Source of the DNA: Bacteroidota bacterium
Lineage (GTDB): Bacteria > Bacteroidota > Bacteroidia > Cytophagales > Spirosomataceae
NCBI GenBank assembly: GCA_020161355.1
Contig: JAIUOF010000006.1
Coordinates: 186,001-250,000, forward strand
Length of the DNA stretch: 64,000 nucleotides
Direction: 5' to 3'
The first letter of the stretch is position 1. Each line of letters opens with the position of its first letter. The translations under genes were made by a program, and so were the position numbers. Shown piece after piece: positions 18,463-27,595 of the stretch. The notes under the pieces were generated by a model, which searched no databases, was not told where the DNA came from, and saw only the letters and a list, made by a program, of their open reading frames with translations.

Positions 18463-19587
18463 CTAAAGCTTTGATTTTAGTACTTCATAAAAAGCTTTTT
18501 TGGCTTTCCCTTGTCTATCCCAAAGCAGCGGATAATTGATCCTTCCGGGAATCGGATAGTCGTTTTTCCAGGACATCTCATCTTTTACGCCCCATACCGT
18601 AATCCTGTCTAGCATATCTCTTTTTTTGTAAAAAATCCTAAATAATTCAGCATAACGGTCCGCTAGTTTTTCGTTGATATCTTCGGGCAAACCACCTCTG
18701 TAAGGATCCAGGTAAGTCTTAAACTCTTCATTCTGAAACTGTTTGTGCATAAAACCTTGTCCGATAATCTGCCCTTCTTTGGTAACCGGCAGCACATCTA
18801 CGTCTAATTCGGTAATCATGACTTTTATTCCACAGGCAGCATAAGCATCTATGGCCTCTTCAATGTATTGATTTTTAGGATAATTAAGCCCCCAATGCCC
18901 CTGAATACCCACACCATCTATCCTTATTCCGGCAGCTTGTAGCATTTTAACCATTCGTACTATACCTTGTACTTTAGCAGGTCTCCAGGCATTAAAGTCG
19001 TTGTAATATAGCTCAGTATTGGGAGCAAATTTTTCAGCATATTTAAAAGCCAGTTTGACCATTTCATCGCCACTCCCTACCCCATTGACCCAAAGAGTGG
19101 GGCGATAAGAGCCATCGTCATCAATCACCTCATTGACCACATCCCAGGCATTCACTTTTCCGGCGTAGCGACCAGCCATCAGTTTGATGTGCTCTTTCAA
19201 TCTTTCCTTAACCTCCTCCTGTGATTTTAATGTGCCATTTTCATTTTTAAAAAACCAATCCGGGGTCTGGTTATGCCAGATGAGTGTATGCCCCACAATA
19301 AACATCTTATTTTTCAGGCCAAAATCAACAAAGGCATCGGCTTGTGTAAAATCAAAAACACCCGGCTTTGGATTGACCACCTCGGCTTTCATTACGTTTT
19401 CGGGGGTTATCGTATTAAACTGACTCAGCACAATTTCCTGAGAAACCTTATCTCTGCCCGATACTATAGCATGATTCACCGCAGCACCCATCTTGAACGC
19501 ATCGGCATATACTTCTTTCAATTTTTCTTTTTGCCCAAAAGAAAATAATGGCATGATAGCCAGCAAAATAATTTTTGTAATTTTCAT
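18463..19587 (-). CDS. Endo-1,4-beta-xylanase, glycoside hydrolase family 10
   Basis: The 374-residue protein has a signal peptide (MKITKIILLAIMPLFSFGQ) followed by a single GH10 TIM-barrel domain. The acid/base Glu is E153 in AWDVVNEVIDD and the nucleophile Glu is E260 in MITELDVDV; HTLIWHNQTPDWF is the conserved substrate-site segment. It should cut internal beta-1,4 bonds in xylan outside the cytoplasm. There is no carbohydrate-binding module or T9SS tail, so it is probably periplasmic or membrane associated. It is the last gene of a minus-strand run with two aldo/keto reductases, 32 bp after the nearer one. Confidence 0.95.
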   Translation of the reverse strand: MKITKIILLAIMPLFSFGQKEKLKEVYADAFKMGAAVNHAIVSGRDKVSQEIVLSQFNTITPENVMKAEVVNPKPGVFDFTQADAFVDFGLKNKMFIVGHTLIWHNQTPDWFFKNENGTLKSQEEVKERLKEHIKLMAGRYAGKVNAWDVVNEVIDDDGSYRPTLWVNGVGSGDEMVKLAFKYAEKFAPNTELYYNDFNAWRPAKVQGIVRMVKMLQAAGIRIDGVGIQGHWGLNYPKNQYIEEAIDAYAACGIKVMITELDVDVLPVTKEGQIIGQGFMHKQFQNEEFKTYLDPYRGGLPEDINEKLADRYAELFRIFYKKRDMLDRITVWGVKDEMSWKNDYPIPGRINYPLLWDRQGKAKKAFYEVLKSKL

Positions 19588-19619
19588 TTTTTATGGTTGA
19601 ATAAATATAAAAAACAAAC

Positions 19620-20609
19620 TCAAAGAGCTAAAACTGCTTCAATTCCCCTTAACTCCGCTTCATCAAAGTTTTGATTTTCAACAGCTTTTAAAGAATCTAA
19701 AAGTTGACTCACTCTGCTGGCTCCAATCAACACCGTAGTGATTCTTGGGTCTTTGAGCAACCATGAAAGAGCCATCTGTGCCAAACTTTGTCCTCTTTCT
19801 TTCGCAATCTCATTGAGAGCTGCAACCTGAGTGATTATTTCCGGCGTAACTCTGTCTTTTTGCAAAAAGCCTGTTACTTTTCCCGCCCTGGAGTCATCAG
19901 GAATACCATGAAGATATTTATCAGTCAAAAGCCCCTGTGCCAAAGGTGAAAACGGTATGCAACCTACGCCATTTTCTTCCAACACATCGAGGAGACCTTC
20001 TTCGGGGTCACGTACCAGCATAGAATACTTGGGCTGGTGAATCAGGCATGGCGTGCCTAAATCTTTCAAAATAGCCAGTGCGGCACGGGTTTGCTCAGCA
20101 TCATAGTTGGAAAGACCCACATAAAGTGCCTTGCCTTGCCTTACCAGTGTATCCAGTGCTCCCATGGTTTCCTCCAGGGGTGTTTCAGGGTCTGGCCGAT
20201 GCGAATAGAAAATATCAAAATACTCCAACCCTGTACGTTTCAGGCTCTGATCACAGCTGGCAATCAGATACTTACGCGACCCCCATTCGCCATATGGTCC
20301 GGGCCACATCAGGTAGCCAGCTTTTGAAGAAATAATCAGTTCATCTCTGTAAGGCAGGAAATCTTTTTTTAGTAAAACCCCGAAATTTTCCTCAGCCGAA
20401 CCCGGAGGCGGGCCATAATTGTTGGCGAGGTCAAAATGCGTAACACCTTGATCAAAAGCGGTTCGGAGAATAGCCCTGAAGTTTTCAAAAGTATCGACTC
20501 CGCCGAAATTATGCCACAAGCCCAAAGAAATTTCAGGTAGTTTCAGCCCACTTTTCCCGCAGCGGCGATAGTTGATTTTGTCGTAACGTTTTTCGTCAGC
20601 TAAATACAT
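19620..20609 (-). CDS. Aldo/keto reductase, YghZ-like
   Basis: The 329-residue protein has the AKR TIM-barrel signatures: FDLANNYGPPPGSAEENFG with the catalytic Asp and Tyr, the Lys in ISSKAG, and His in YSHRPDPETP. These match the YghZ/Kv-beta-like group, which reduces small aldehydes such as glyceraldehyde-3-phosphate with NADPH. The frame runs 22 codons further upstream, but ATG 20609 (MYLADEKRYDKINYRRCG) gives the usual family start and avoids overlap with the preceding gene. It lies 10 bp after another aldo/keto reductase and just before the xylanase. Confidence 0.9.
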   Translation of the reverse strand: MYLADEKRYDKINYRRCGKSGLKLPEISLGLWHNFGGVDTFENFRAILRTAFDQGVTHFDLANNYGPPPGSAEENFGVLLKKDFLPYRDELIISSKAGYLMWPGPYGEWGSRKYLIASCDQSLKRTGLEYFDIFYSHRPDPETPLEETMGALDTLVRQGKALYVGLSNYDAEQTRAALAILKDLGTPCLIHQPKYSMLVRDPEEGLLDVLEENGVGCIPFSPLAQGLLTDKYLHGIPDDSRAGKVTGFLQKDRVTPEIITQVAALNEIAKERGQSLAQMALSWLLKDPRITTVLIGASRVSQLLDSLKAVENQNFDEAELRGIEAVLAL

Positions 20610-20619
20610 AATTTTAATT

Positions 20620-21606
20620 TTACCACCAATGGTGGACGGTTTGGTTAAAATATTTCTTATAAATTTCCTTAACAATCGTCAATTCCTCGGCTGAAAGTGC
20701 CGGCTCATTCAGCGATTTCAGATTCTCAGTGATTTGCTCAGGCCGTGAGGCTCCGGGAATCACGGTACTCACCTCGTCAAACATCAGAATCCATTTCAAG
20801 GCCTTTTGAGCTAAAACTGCTTTTTCACCAAAAAGAGCCTTTAATTCTTCCACCGCTGCCAATCCGGTTTCATAATCTACACCTGAAAAGGTTTCCCCTT
20901 TGTCGAAAGCTTCGCCGTTTCGATTAAAATTTCGATGGTCGCCGGCTTCAAATTTGGTTTCTTTTGAATATTTACCCGAAAGCATCCCACTTGCCAAAGG
21001 AACTCTAACAATCACCCCAATATTTTTCTTTTTGGCCTGCTCAAAAAACAATTCGGATGGTCGCTGACGAAACATATTGAAGATAATCTGTACCGTTGTA
21101 ACATTTTCATATTCAATGCCTTTCAGTGCCTCCTCGATTTTTTCAACACTTATGCCCAAATTCTGAATCTTGCCCTCAGATTTCAGTTTTTCAAATTCTC
21201 CGAAAATCTCCGGGCGGTAAAACACTTGTGTGGGCGGGCAATGCAACTGAATCAAATCCAAGGTCTCCAATTGGAGCCGTTTCAGGCTGTCTTCCACATA
21301 TTTTCTCAGTGCAACAGGCGTGTAACCCTCGTTTACATGTGGATTTATCTGACGGCCACATTTGGTGGCTACAAAAAACTTCCCTTTATGCGATTTTAAA
21401 AATTTCCCGATGGCTTTTTCTGATTCTCCTTCGCTGTACACATCTGCGGTATCTATGAAATTGATTCCCTGTTCTGCAGCCTCATTGAGTATTTTTTGAG
21501 CCAAATTATGGTCAAAATCGCTCCCCCACTTCCCTCCTACCTGCCAGGTTCCCAGGCCAATTTCCGATACTTTTGAACCTGTTTTCCCTAAAATTCTATA
21601 ATTCAT
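20620..21606 (-). CDS. Aldo/keto reductase
   Basis: The 328-residue protein has the AKR fold: MNYRILGKTGSKVSEIGLGTW at the N-terminus, catalytic Asp and Tyr in FIDTADVYSEGESE, Lys in VATKCGRQ and His in LIQLHCPP. It is an NADPH-dependent reductase of unknown substrate, in the group that includes YdhF/IolS-like proteins. Its product shares limited similarity with the next gene, so the pair are diverged paralogues rather than a recent duplication. It leads the minus-strand run that ends in xylanase. Confidence 0.9.
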   Translation of the reverse strand: MNYRILGKTGSKVSEIGLGTWQVGGKWGSDFDHNLAQKILNEAAEQGINFIDTADVYSEGESEKAIGKFLKSHKGKFFVATKCGRQINPHVNEGYTPVALRKYVEDSLKRLQLETLDLIQLHCPPTQVFYRPEIFGEFEKLKSEGKIQNLGISVEKIEEALKGIEYENVTTVQIIFNMFRQRPSELFFEQAKKKNIGVIVRVPLASGMLSGKYSKETKFEAGDHRNFNRNGEAFDKGETFSGVDYETGLAAVEELKALFGEKAVLAQKALKWILMFDEVSTVIPGASRPEQITENLKSLNEPALSAEELTIVKEIYKKYFNQTVHHWW

Positions 21607-21729
21607 TCTTTAAAATTGGTTGAAAAATCAAAATTACGGAATCATTGATAAAATAATTAGAATTAAAGATAAAGGATTTTGAAAAGCAGAAAGGTTTAAT
21701 CAATTTTACTTTCTTAAAAACAAAACATT

Positions 21730-22998
21730 TTGGATAATTTCGTACCCCTTGCCGAACGCCTCCGGCCACGCACGCTGGATGACTACATAGGTCAGGAACA
21801 CATCCTGGGCAAAGGTAAGGCTCTCAGAATAGCCCTGGAAGCCGGCTTGTTGCCTTCCATGATCCTTTGGGGACCGCCGGGAGTGGGTAAAACCACGCTT
21901 TCACTCATGTTGGCCGAGATTACCAAACGGCAGTTTCACAGCCTGAGTGCCATCAATGCCGGGGTGAAAGATCTCAGGGAAATCATCAATAAGCCTTCCG
22001 GCTTGTTCCCTCCTATCTTGTTTATCGATGAGATTCACCGGTTTAATAAATCACAGCAAGATGCCCTGCTAGGTGCGGTTGAAAAAGGCAAAGTGACCCT
22101 GATAGGTGCCACCACCGAAAACCCCTCTTTTGAGGTTAATTCGGCACTACTTTCACGCTGTCAGGTATATATCTTAGAGGCTTTCGGAGAAAAAGAACTG
22201 ATGGCCTTACTCAAAAGAGCCCTGGAAAAAGATGAATGGCTGCATAGTAAAAATGTAAAAATCATCAGCACCGACTCGCTTTTCAGAATCAGTGGCGGCG
22301 ATGGCCGCAAACTGCTCAATCTGCTCGAACTGGTGGTCAATGCACAAGTAGGACAAACTGAGGTGGTCATTGAAAATGAGCTGGTGGAGCAAGTAGTACA
22401 GAAAAACCTGGCCCGATACGACAAGTCAGGGGAGCAGCATTATGACATTATATCGGCTTTTATCAAGTCGCTAAGGGGCTCTGACCCCAATGCGGCATTG
22501 TATTGGATGGCACGCATGATTGTGGCAGGTGAAGACCCGAAATTTATTGCACGCCGGATGTTGATTATGGCCTCCGAAGACATCGGCCTTGCCAACCCCA
22601 CTGCCATGATGGTAGCGAACAGCTGCATGGATGCCATCATAAAGATTGGATATCCTGAGGGGCGGATAATACTTTCACAAACTGCGGTATATCTGGCCAC
22701 TTCACCCAAATCCAATGCCTCTTACCTGGCCATTGACAACGCCATTGTATTGGCTGAGCAAACTGCCCATTTGCCGGTTCCGGTGGACTTAAGAAACGCC
22801 CCCACTAAGCTCATGAAAGAGATAGGCTATGGCAAAAATTATAAATATTCGCATGAATATGCCGGAAATTTTGCTCAACAAAACTTTCTGCCCGACGAGC
22901 TCAAAGGCAAAAAAATTTACGAACCCGGCAACAATGCCCGCGAAAACGAGATCCGACGGTCGCTCCAAACCTGGTGGAAGGAATGGTATGAGTATTAA
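21730..22998 (+). CDS. rarA: Replication-associated recombination protein A (RarA/MgsA) AAA+ ATPase
   Basis: The 422-residue protein has a clamp-loader-like AAA+ domain with Walker [10 protein letters not shown] (K54) and Walker [10 protein letters not shown], then sensor 1 [11 protein letters not shown]. The C-terminal half is the tetramerisation domain ([30 protein letters not shown]). RarA acts at stalled replication forks. It starts at TTG, since the conserved [17 protein letters not shown] block begins four residues later and no ATG precedes it. The start has only a weak upstream context. Confidence 0.95.
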   Translation: MDNFVPLAERLRPRTLDDYIGQEHILGKGKALRIALEAGLLPSMILWGPPGVGKTTLSLMLAEITKRQFHSLSAINAGVKDLREIINKPSGLFPPILFIDEIHRFNKSQQDALLGAVEKGKVTLIGATTENPSFEVNSALLSRCQVYILEAFGEKELMALLKRALEKDEWLHSKNVKIISTDSLFRISGGDGRKLLNLLELVVNAQVGQTEVVIENELVEQVVQKNLARYDKSGEQHYDIISAFIKSLRGSDPNAALYWMARMIVAGEDPKFIARRMLIMASEDIGLANPTAMMVANSCMDAIIKIGYPEGRIILSQTAVYLATSPKSNASYLAIDNAIVLAEQTAHLPVPVDLRNAPTKLMKEIGYGKNYKYSHEYAGNFAQQNFLPDELKGKKIYEPGNNARENEIRRSLQTWWKEWYEY

Positions 22999-23000
22999 AA

Positions 23001-23024
23001 AAACGGAGCCTCCCAGCTCCGTTT
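23001..23024. terminator. Bidirectional terminator between rarA and the TonB receptor
   Basis: A 9-bp perfect stem AAACGGAGC / GCTCCGTTT with a 6-nt loop lies between the two convergent genes. The A-run on its left gives the better T-tract for minus-strand transcripts. Confidence 0.85.
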
Positions 23025-23032
23025 CCAGTTTA

Positions 23033-25201
23033 CTAAACCCCAAAACTCACTGAGAAGTTGAAGTTTCTTCCATCTGAAGGCCATATTCCCGGACCTGGGT
23101 AAAACTGAGGTCGCTTGGTGAAATATTGCTTATCAAAAATATTATTAGCATTAAGTTTAAAGACCATGTTTGACCCAACCCGGAACGTTTGGTTAAAATC
23201 AAGCAAGCCATAAGCAGGTACCAAACCTACCGAACCCGTAGCAGAAGGCGTTTCGGTATTCAGGGCATCGGCATAGCTTTTGGCGGTATAGCTGTAAAGT
23301 AACGTTCCACTGTATTTTTTATGTCGAAGCGTGAAGCCGTTCCGACTGATGATGGGTGGTGTGCTCTCCACTTTATTTCCTTTTATCGCCACGTTTTTGT
23401 CACCTACTTTTATATTGCCATTGATATATCGTGCATCGATATAGGCGGTAGAAGTAAATAGGGTGATATTGGTACTTTTTCCGGTCTTAACTTTATACTC
23501 AATGAGTGATTCCAGACCATTGGAGTAAGAGTCACCAATATTGGTTCTCAGAATATTAAAGGCTGTACCGACCTCTTCATAGGCGATAGTTCCTGAGCGT
23601 TTCCGGTACATCAAACCAAAATAATTAATGTCCACCTTCCAGTTCTCATTCTGTACTCTGTAGCCCAGCTCGGTATTCCAGCCTTTTGAATCCTGAATAT
23701 AAGGGTCGGTTTTTTCATAAACAGAGCCAGGAATCAAATCCTTAAAAACGATAGGCCTGTAAGCTTGCGACCATCCGCCATAGAAATTGGAGTTTTGGTT
23801 AATTTCGACCTGAGTATTTATACCAAATAAAGGAAACTTATGATTCATCCTGAAAGGCACCAGCTCAGCATATTTCAGATAACCGTCAAACTCCGAGAAG
23901 CCATTTTCTAACCTTATGCCCGGACTTAAGATTAATTTTCCCGCTATTTTAAACTGATTTTCCAGGAAAAGGGCTACATTTTTACTAACCAGATTTAAGT
24001 CGCGGCCAAACTTGCCTTCAATGCTCAAATCATAGTCAGTAGCGGCTGTACCACCACCCTGCTGTCTGCGGTGCAGATCATTCCAAAAACCCTGAACTCC
24101 GGCCGCCAAATTACCTTCAACTTTACCCAATTTATAGTTATGCATTACTCTAATTTCAGAATTATGCGAATGGTAATTGTCAATATCCACCTGACGCTTA
24201 GCATATTGAAGTGTTACAGGGTCTATCGCATCCACCACATTAGATGGCTTGTCAAACATCACACTGTTGCGTTGACCATAAACCGCCGAAGTAAGCCAGG
24301 ATAATTGTGTACGATCAGAAAGTTTCCAGTTGAGCGTAAGTGAAGGGATATAGATATTGGGTTGATAATAATTCCTGTTTCTGATGGCCATGGTGGGGTC
24401 TTTCTCAAACATGGCGTCAGACAGAGGCCCTGCCAACTGAATCACATAATTGGAATGTGAAACGTCAAGTTTGGCCGAAAATCGCTCACTTGGTTTGTAA
24501 ATCACCTTGATCGATTCCGCATCTGAATCGGAAGCCGAAGATTCCCTGTACCCCTTGAGAGACCTTTTGTTGGCATAAATAAAATACCTGAATTTCCCGA
24601 GCTTACCCTGAATCTCGTGGTAGGTGCTCATCAATCCAAACGACCCTATCGTATTGGTAGTGAGGTAAGAAATCTTTTTATTGGTCATAGGCTCTTTCGA
24701 AATATAATTGAGCATACCGCCAAACTGTGAGCCATATTGCAGGGAGCCGGTACCTCGCACCAGCTCGATGTTTTGAACGGCCTCCATAGGTAACGAAAAA
24801 TGACTCGCAGGGTATCCGTAAAGGTCAGTATTGGTGATCACACCGTCTTTTCTGATGTTAAACTCCCAACCCCGGTGTGGGTCAAGACCACGGGCGGAGA
24901 TATTGATTTGGTTGCCAGTACCATCCATGTCATAAATAAATATTCCGGGTACTTTAGAGAAAATCTGGCGGGGGTTTTTGTCGGCCACGCTGGCATCAAG
25001 TCCCTGAATTTCTATCTTTTCAGTCTTTTTTCCGGAATAAATATAAGTCCCCTGCACATTGGGAAGGGTTTGCATGTTGTATTCTCCTTTTTGTGAAGTT
25101 ACATTCAATGGACTTAAAAATAAGGTGGTATCGTTTTTTACTTGTGCGGAAACTGAAACAGATATTATGAAAACTGAAAGAAAGAATTTTATTTTCTTCA
25201 T
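23033..25201 (-). CDS. TonB-dependent outer-membrane receptor, FecA-like
   Basis: The 722-residue protein has a signal peptide (MKKIKFFLSVFIISVSVSAQ), a plug domain at about 50-170 (NPRQIFSKVPGIFIYDMDG, NISARGLDPHRGWEF, VELVRGTGSLQYGSQFGGM) and a 22-strand-type barrel ending in aromatic FSVSFGV. The plug motifs are closest to the ferric dicitrate and siderophore receptor group. It would import an iron chelate using the TonB-ExbBD proton-motive system. There is no carboxypeptidase-like N-terminal domain and no adjacent SusD, so it is not a polysaccharide transporter. A structured leader lies about 30 bp upstream of the start. Confidence 0.92.
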   Translation of the reverse strand: MKKIKFFLSVFIISVSVSAQVKNDTTLFLSPLNVTSQKGEYNMQTLPNVQGTYIYSGKKTEKIEIQGLDASVADKNPRQIFSKVPGIFIYDMDGTGNQINISARGLDPHRGWEFNIRKDGVITNTDLYGYPASHFSLPMEAVQNIELVRGTGSLQYGSQFGGMLNYISKEPMTNKKISYLTTNTIGSFGLMSTYHEIQGKLGKFRYFIYANKRSLKGYRESSASDSDAESIKVIYKPSERFSAKLDVSHSNYVIQLAGPLSDAMFEKDPTMAIRNRNYYQPNIYIPSLTLNWKLSDRTQLSWLTSAVYGQRNSVMFDKPSNVVDAIDPVTLQYAKRQVDIDNYHSHNSEIRVMHNYKLGKVEGNLAAGVQGFWNDLHRRQQGGGTAATDYDLSIEGKFGRDLNLVSKNVALFLENQFKIAGKLILSPGIRLENGFSEFDGYLKYAELVPFRMNHKFPLFGINTQVEINQNSNFYGGWSQAYRPIVFKDLIPGSVYEKTDPYIQDSKGWNTELGYRVQNENWKVDINYFGLMYRKRSGTIAYEEVGTAFNILRTNIGDSYSNGLESLIEYKVKTGKSTNITLFTSTAYIDARYINGNIKVGDKNVAIKGNKVESTPPIISRNGFTLRHKKYSGTLLYSYTAKSYADALNTETPSATGSVGLVPAYGLLDFNQTFRVGSNMVFKLNANNIFDKQYFTKRPQFYPGPGIWPSDGRNFNFSVSFGV

Positions 25202-25230
25202 TTTATAAATTATTTATTCAAAAAATTGAC

Positions 25231-25276
25231 CCGGACTATTTCCTTTAAACCTATGGGTACTATATCTCTCGTCCGG
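25231..25276 (-). promoter_or_regulatory. Possible structured mRNA leader of the TonB receptor
   Basis: Read on the minus strand, CCGGAC (25276-25271) and GTCCGG (25236-25231) can close a 6-bp stem around 34 nt, extended by one U-G pair that exists only in the minus-strand transcript. The element ends 29 bp before the receptor ATG. I do not recognise a known riboswitch. Confidence 0.4.
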
Positions 25277-25442
25277 AATCTGCAAATGAAATTAAAAAAA
25301 AAGAGTATTTTAATAATCGTTTTGAACCATGTAAATAAGCATCAAATTCATAAGCAGAATTTTAATAATATGAAATCAATCATACAAAAATCGCAGGCAC
25401 AAATTCAATTAGCCATCACATAGTCAAGTCTTTACAAAAAAG

Positions 25443-25955
25443 TCAGCTAAAAATTGGAGGCGGGGAATGATGAGAAAGGGTGATTTGACGGTAAAAATTA
25501 TTATAAGAATACTTAAAATCAGAAGGCTGAAAATTCCAGAAAAAAACAAGGAAATGTGCGTCGGTGTTGTAATAGATTTTACTAAGATTTTTCAGAAAAT
25601 CATTCAATGAAGTCAATGGGGATTTATGGGAATCAAAATCCTCCGAAACCTGCCCCAGCATTTCGAAAACACCTTGCCGGGTAATGTTTTCTTTTTTAAA
25701 AATGGTCACCAGGGTATCTCCCGTATAGAATTTATTTTCTGACCTGAAAAAATCACCTTCAAAAACCACCAGCTCACCGGTCATTTCTGAAAATTGAACA
25801 TCAGACAAATACGGCAATTGAAAGGGCACTTTTACCACCAGTAAGTTGTCATTTCTTTCAAATAACACCTGACCTTCGGTGGTTTTGGTTTTTTCAAAAA
25901 TATAATATTCAAAAATATTTTCTCCCAACAAAAATGCAGCGAGAAAACCAGTCAA
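25443..25955 (-). CDS. Hypothetical membrane-anchored protein
   Basis: I do not recognise this protein. From the TTG at 25955 it has 170 residues, beginning with a hydrophobic stretch (TGFLAAFLLG) and continuing as a soluble domain with strands such as NLLVVKVPFQL and a C-terminal aromatic-rich region. In frame, a basic hydrophobic segment (VIKKIIQIVL) lies just upstream of the TTG with no ATG, GTG or TTG before the stop at about 25992-25994. The real start may therefore be a rare codon (ATT 25991), or the gene may be degraded at its 5' end. It probably has one N-terminal membrane helix. Confidence 0.55.
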   Translation of the reverse strand: MTGFLAAFLLGENIFEYYIFEKTKTTEGQVLFERNDNLLVVKVPFQLPYLSDVQFSEMTGELVVFEGDFFRSENKFYTGDTLVTIFKKENITRQGVFEMLGQVSEDFDSHKSPLTSLNDFLKNLSKIYYNTDAHFLVFFWNFQPSDFKYSYNNFYRQITLSHHSPPPIFS

Positions 25956-26062
25956 AACTATTTGAATAATCTTTTTGATAACAAAAGAAATTTAAAACCT
26001 AAAACCCAAATTTAAGGGGTTAATGATTTAGAAAACATGAATTTGGTCAATTATTTGCCAAA

Positions 26063-27538
26063 TTACTTCCAAACTTTCTTGAAAGAAGCAAAAAAACCAT
26101 AGTTATCATAAATAAGATCCCCCTGTTCTATCCCTACACCGAGGTTGAAAGTGCCTGACCAATATGGGGCGGGAATCTGGGCTTTTATACCGAATGAAAG
26201 CTGATCGGCGTATCCAAAATTATTGAAAGGCGAGCCAAAGTTTCGGCCATAAGAAAACCTGGTTTCCAATTTCACAGAGTTAATTTTTGATTGTAGTCCA
26301 AAATATCCCACTTTTAATCTGTTGTTGTTGGTAAACTTTGAATCATCTCCTATACTTTTTTCATTGCGTATCTCCGGGTTTGGAATCATCAGCGGCGTGC
26401 CGATCGTAAGGTCATTGTAAGACCAGCCATCGAGGTACTGCATGTGGTTAAAATAAAAATTTTGGTTTCTGCCATAATGTCTCCCATAAAAACCAATCAA
26501 TCGTAAAAAACCCGACCTGTAGATACCCTGATTGGTGGTATGTAAAAATTCTACCACTACTCTGTTAATTTTAGCTTCCGGTTCTTTGATTTGCAACGAA
26601 ACCCCATAAAGGCCGTCATCGAGATTAGTCAGGCTACTGAAGGTTTGACCGGTTTCGAAAATCAATTGTTTATAAATCAACCACTTATACTTTTCCAAAT
26701 TTATTTCACCTCCCATATCGATCTGTCCAATATGGTTACCGAAGCGGTTTTCCAGGTCAAAATCAGCATAAATAGAATCAGGAGCCGGGTTGGTAACAGG
26801 AACCAAAATGTTGAGATAAGTATATAAATCAGAGGGAAATTTCCCGTTGATATACCTTGGGTCGGAAGGAGGAATTTTATATTTCGGGATGCCGCCCCAC
26901 TGAGCATTGTGCAGCATGCCCCCATAAAGCTTTATTTTGGATTCTGGTTTACCCAATCTTACATACAGACTTTTCTGATGCAAATAATATTTTTTTACAG
27001 AAGTCTGATTCCCAAACCAACCATGCGAAAAATGAGCTTTTAAGTAAATCCTGTTGGACAAAAAACGGGTATATTCAGGTATTCCAAGCTGTATTTCAGG
27101 AATTGGTAAAGCATTGCCCGACCAGGTGATTGACCCACTGCTTAAAGTCGAATCCAAAAAACCATGAATCTGCTTTTTTCTACCCAATAAAAGAGCCCAG
27201 TTTTTGTATTTTAGATTATAATAAGCCTCAGGAATCACCACTTTGGCTTGCCCACCCGTGACAATGGCCATATCAAAACCATAGGATGGTATAAATTTCT
27301 TTTTAGAAGTATCAAGTTTTGAATAAAGGTTTTGGCGAAAAAGCAAAGTATTGGAAACACCGGGGATGGCCCCGAATTGATTGCTTCTTAACCAAAAAGG
27401 GATCTTGTTGTTGGTGGAATAATATCCACCGATTTCCATGGAATACACGTGTTTTCTGGAAGACTGGCCAAAAACCAACCCAATGCCCATAGAAAGCACA
27501 AGCAGCAATGCATATTTTACTAATAATCTCCCGGTCAT
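26063..27538 (-). CDS. Capsule assembly Wzi family outer-membrane protein
   Basis: The 491-residue protein has a signal peptide ending near VFGQ and then a long beta-barrel pattern of alternating hydrophobic strands ending in FFASFKKVWK. Motifs such as GGYYSTNNKIPFWLRSNQFG, IPEAYYNLKYKNWALLLGRKKQ and FYFNHMQYLDGWSY fit the Wzi family, outer-membrane barrels that in Escherichia coli hold capsular polysaccharide on the surface. No capsule gene cluster is adjacent, so the ligand is unknown. It lies between a small unknown gene and the DUF819 permease, all on the minus strand but with spacers of 57-107 bp. Confidence 0.85.
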   Translation of the reverse strand: MTGRLLVKYALLLVLSMGIGLVFGQSSRKHVYSMEIGGYYSTNNKIPFWLRSNQFGAIPGVSNTLLFRQNLYSKLDTSKKKFIPSYGFDMAIVTGGQAKVVIPEAYYNLKYKNWALLLGRKKQIHGFLDSTLSSGSITWSGNALPIPEIQLGIPEYTRFLSNRIYLKAHFSHGWFGNQTSVKKYYLHQKSLYVRLGKPESKIKLYGGMLHNAQWGGIPKYKIPPSDPRYINGKFPSDLYTYLNILVPVTNPAPDSIYADFDLENRFGNHIGQIDMGGEINLEKYKWLIYKQLIFETGQTFSSLTNLDDGLYGVSLQIKEPEAKINRVVVEFLHTTNQGIYRSGFLRLIGFYGRHYGRNQNFYFNHMQYLDGWSYNDLTIGTPLMIPNPEIRNEKSIGDDSKFTNNNRLKVGYFGLQSKINSVKLETRFSYGRNFGSPFNNFGYADQLSFGIKAQIPAPYWSGTFNLGVGIEQGDLIYDNYGFFASFKKVWK

Positions 27539-27595
27539 TTGTTACCGATTGTTATTTATCAAGCGGTACAAAAAGTAAATCAAAAACCAAGCCAA

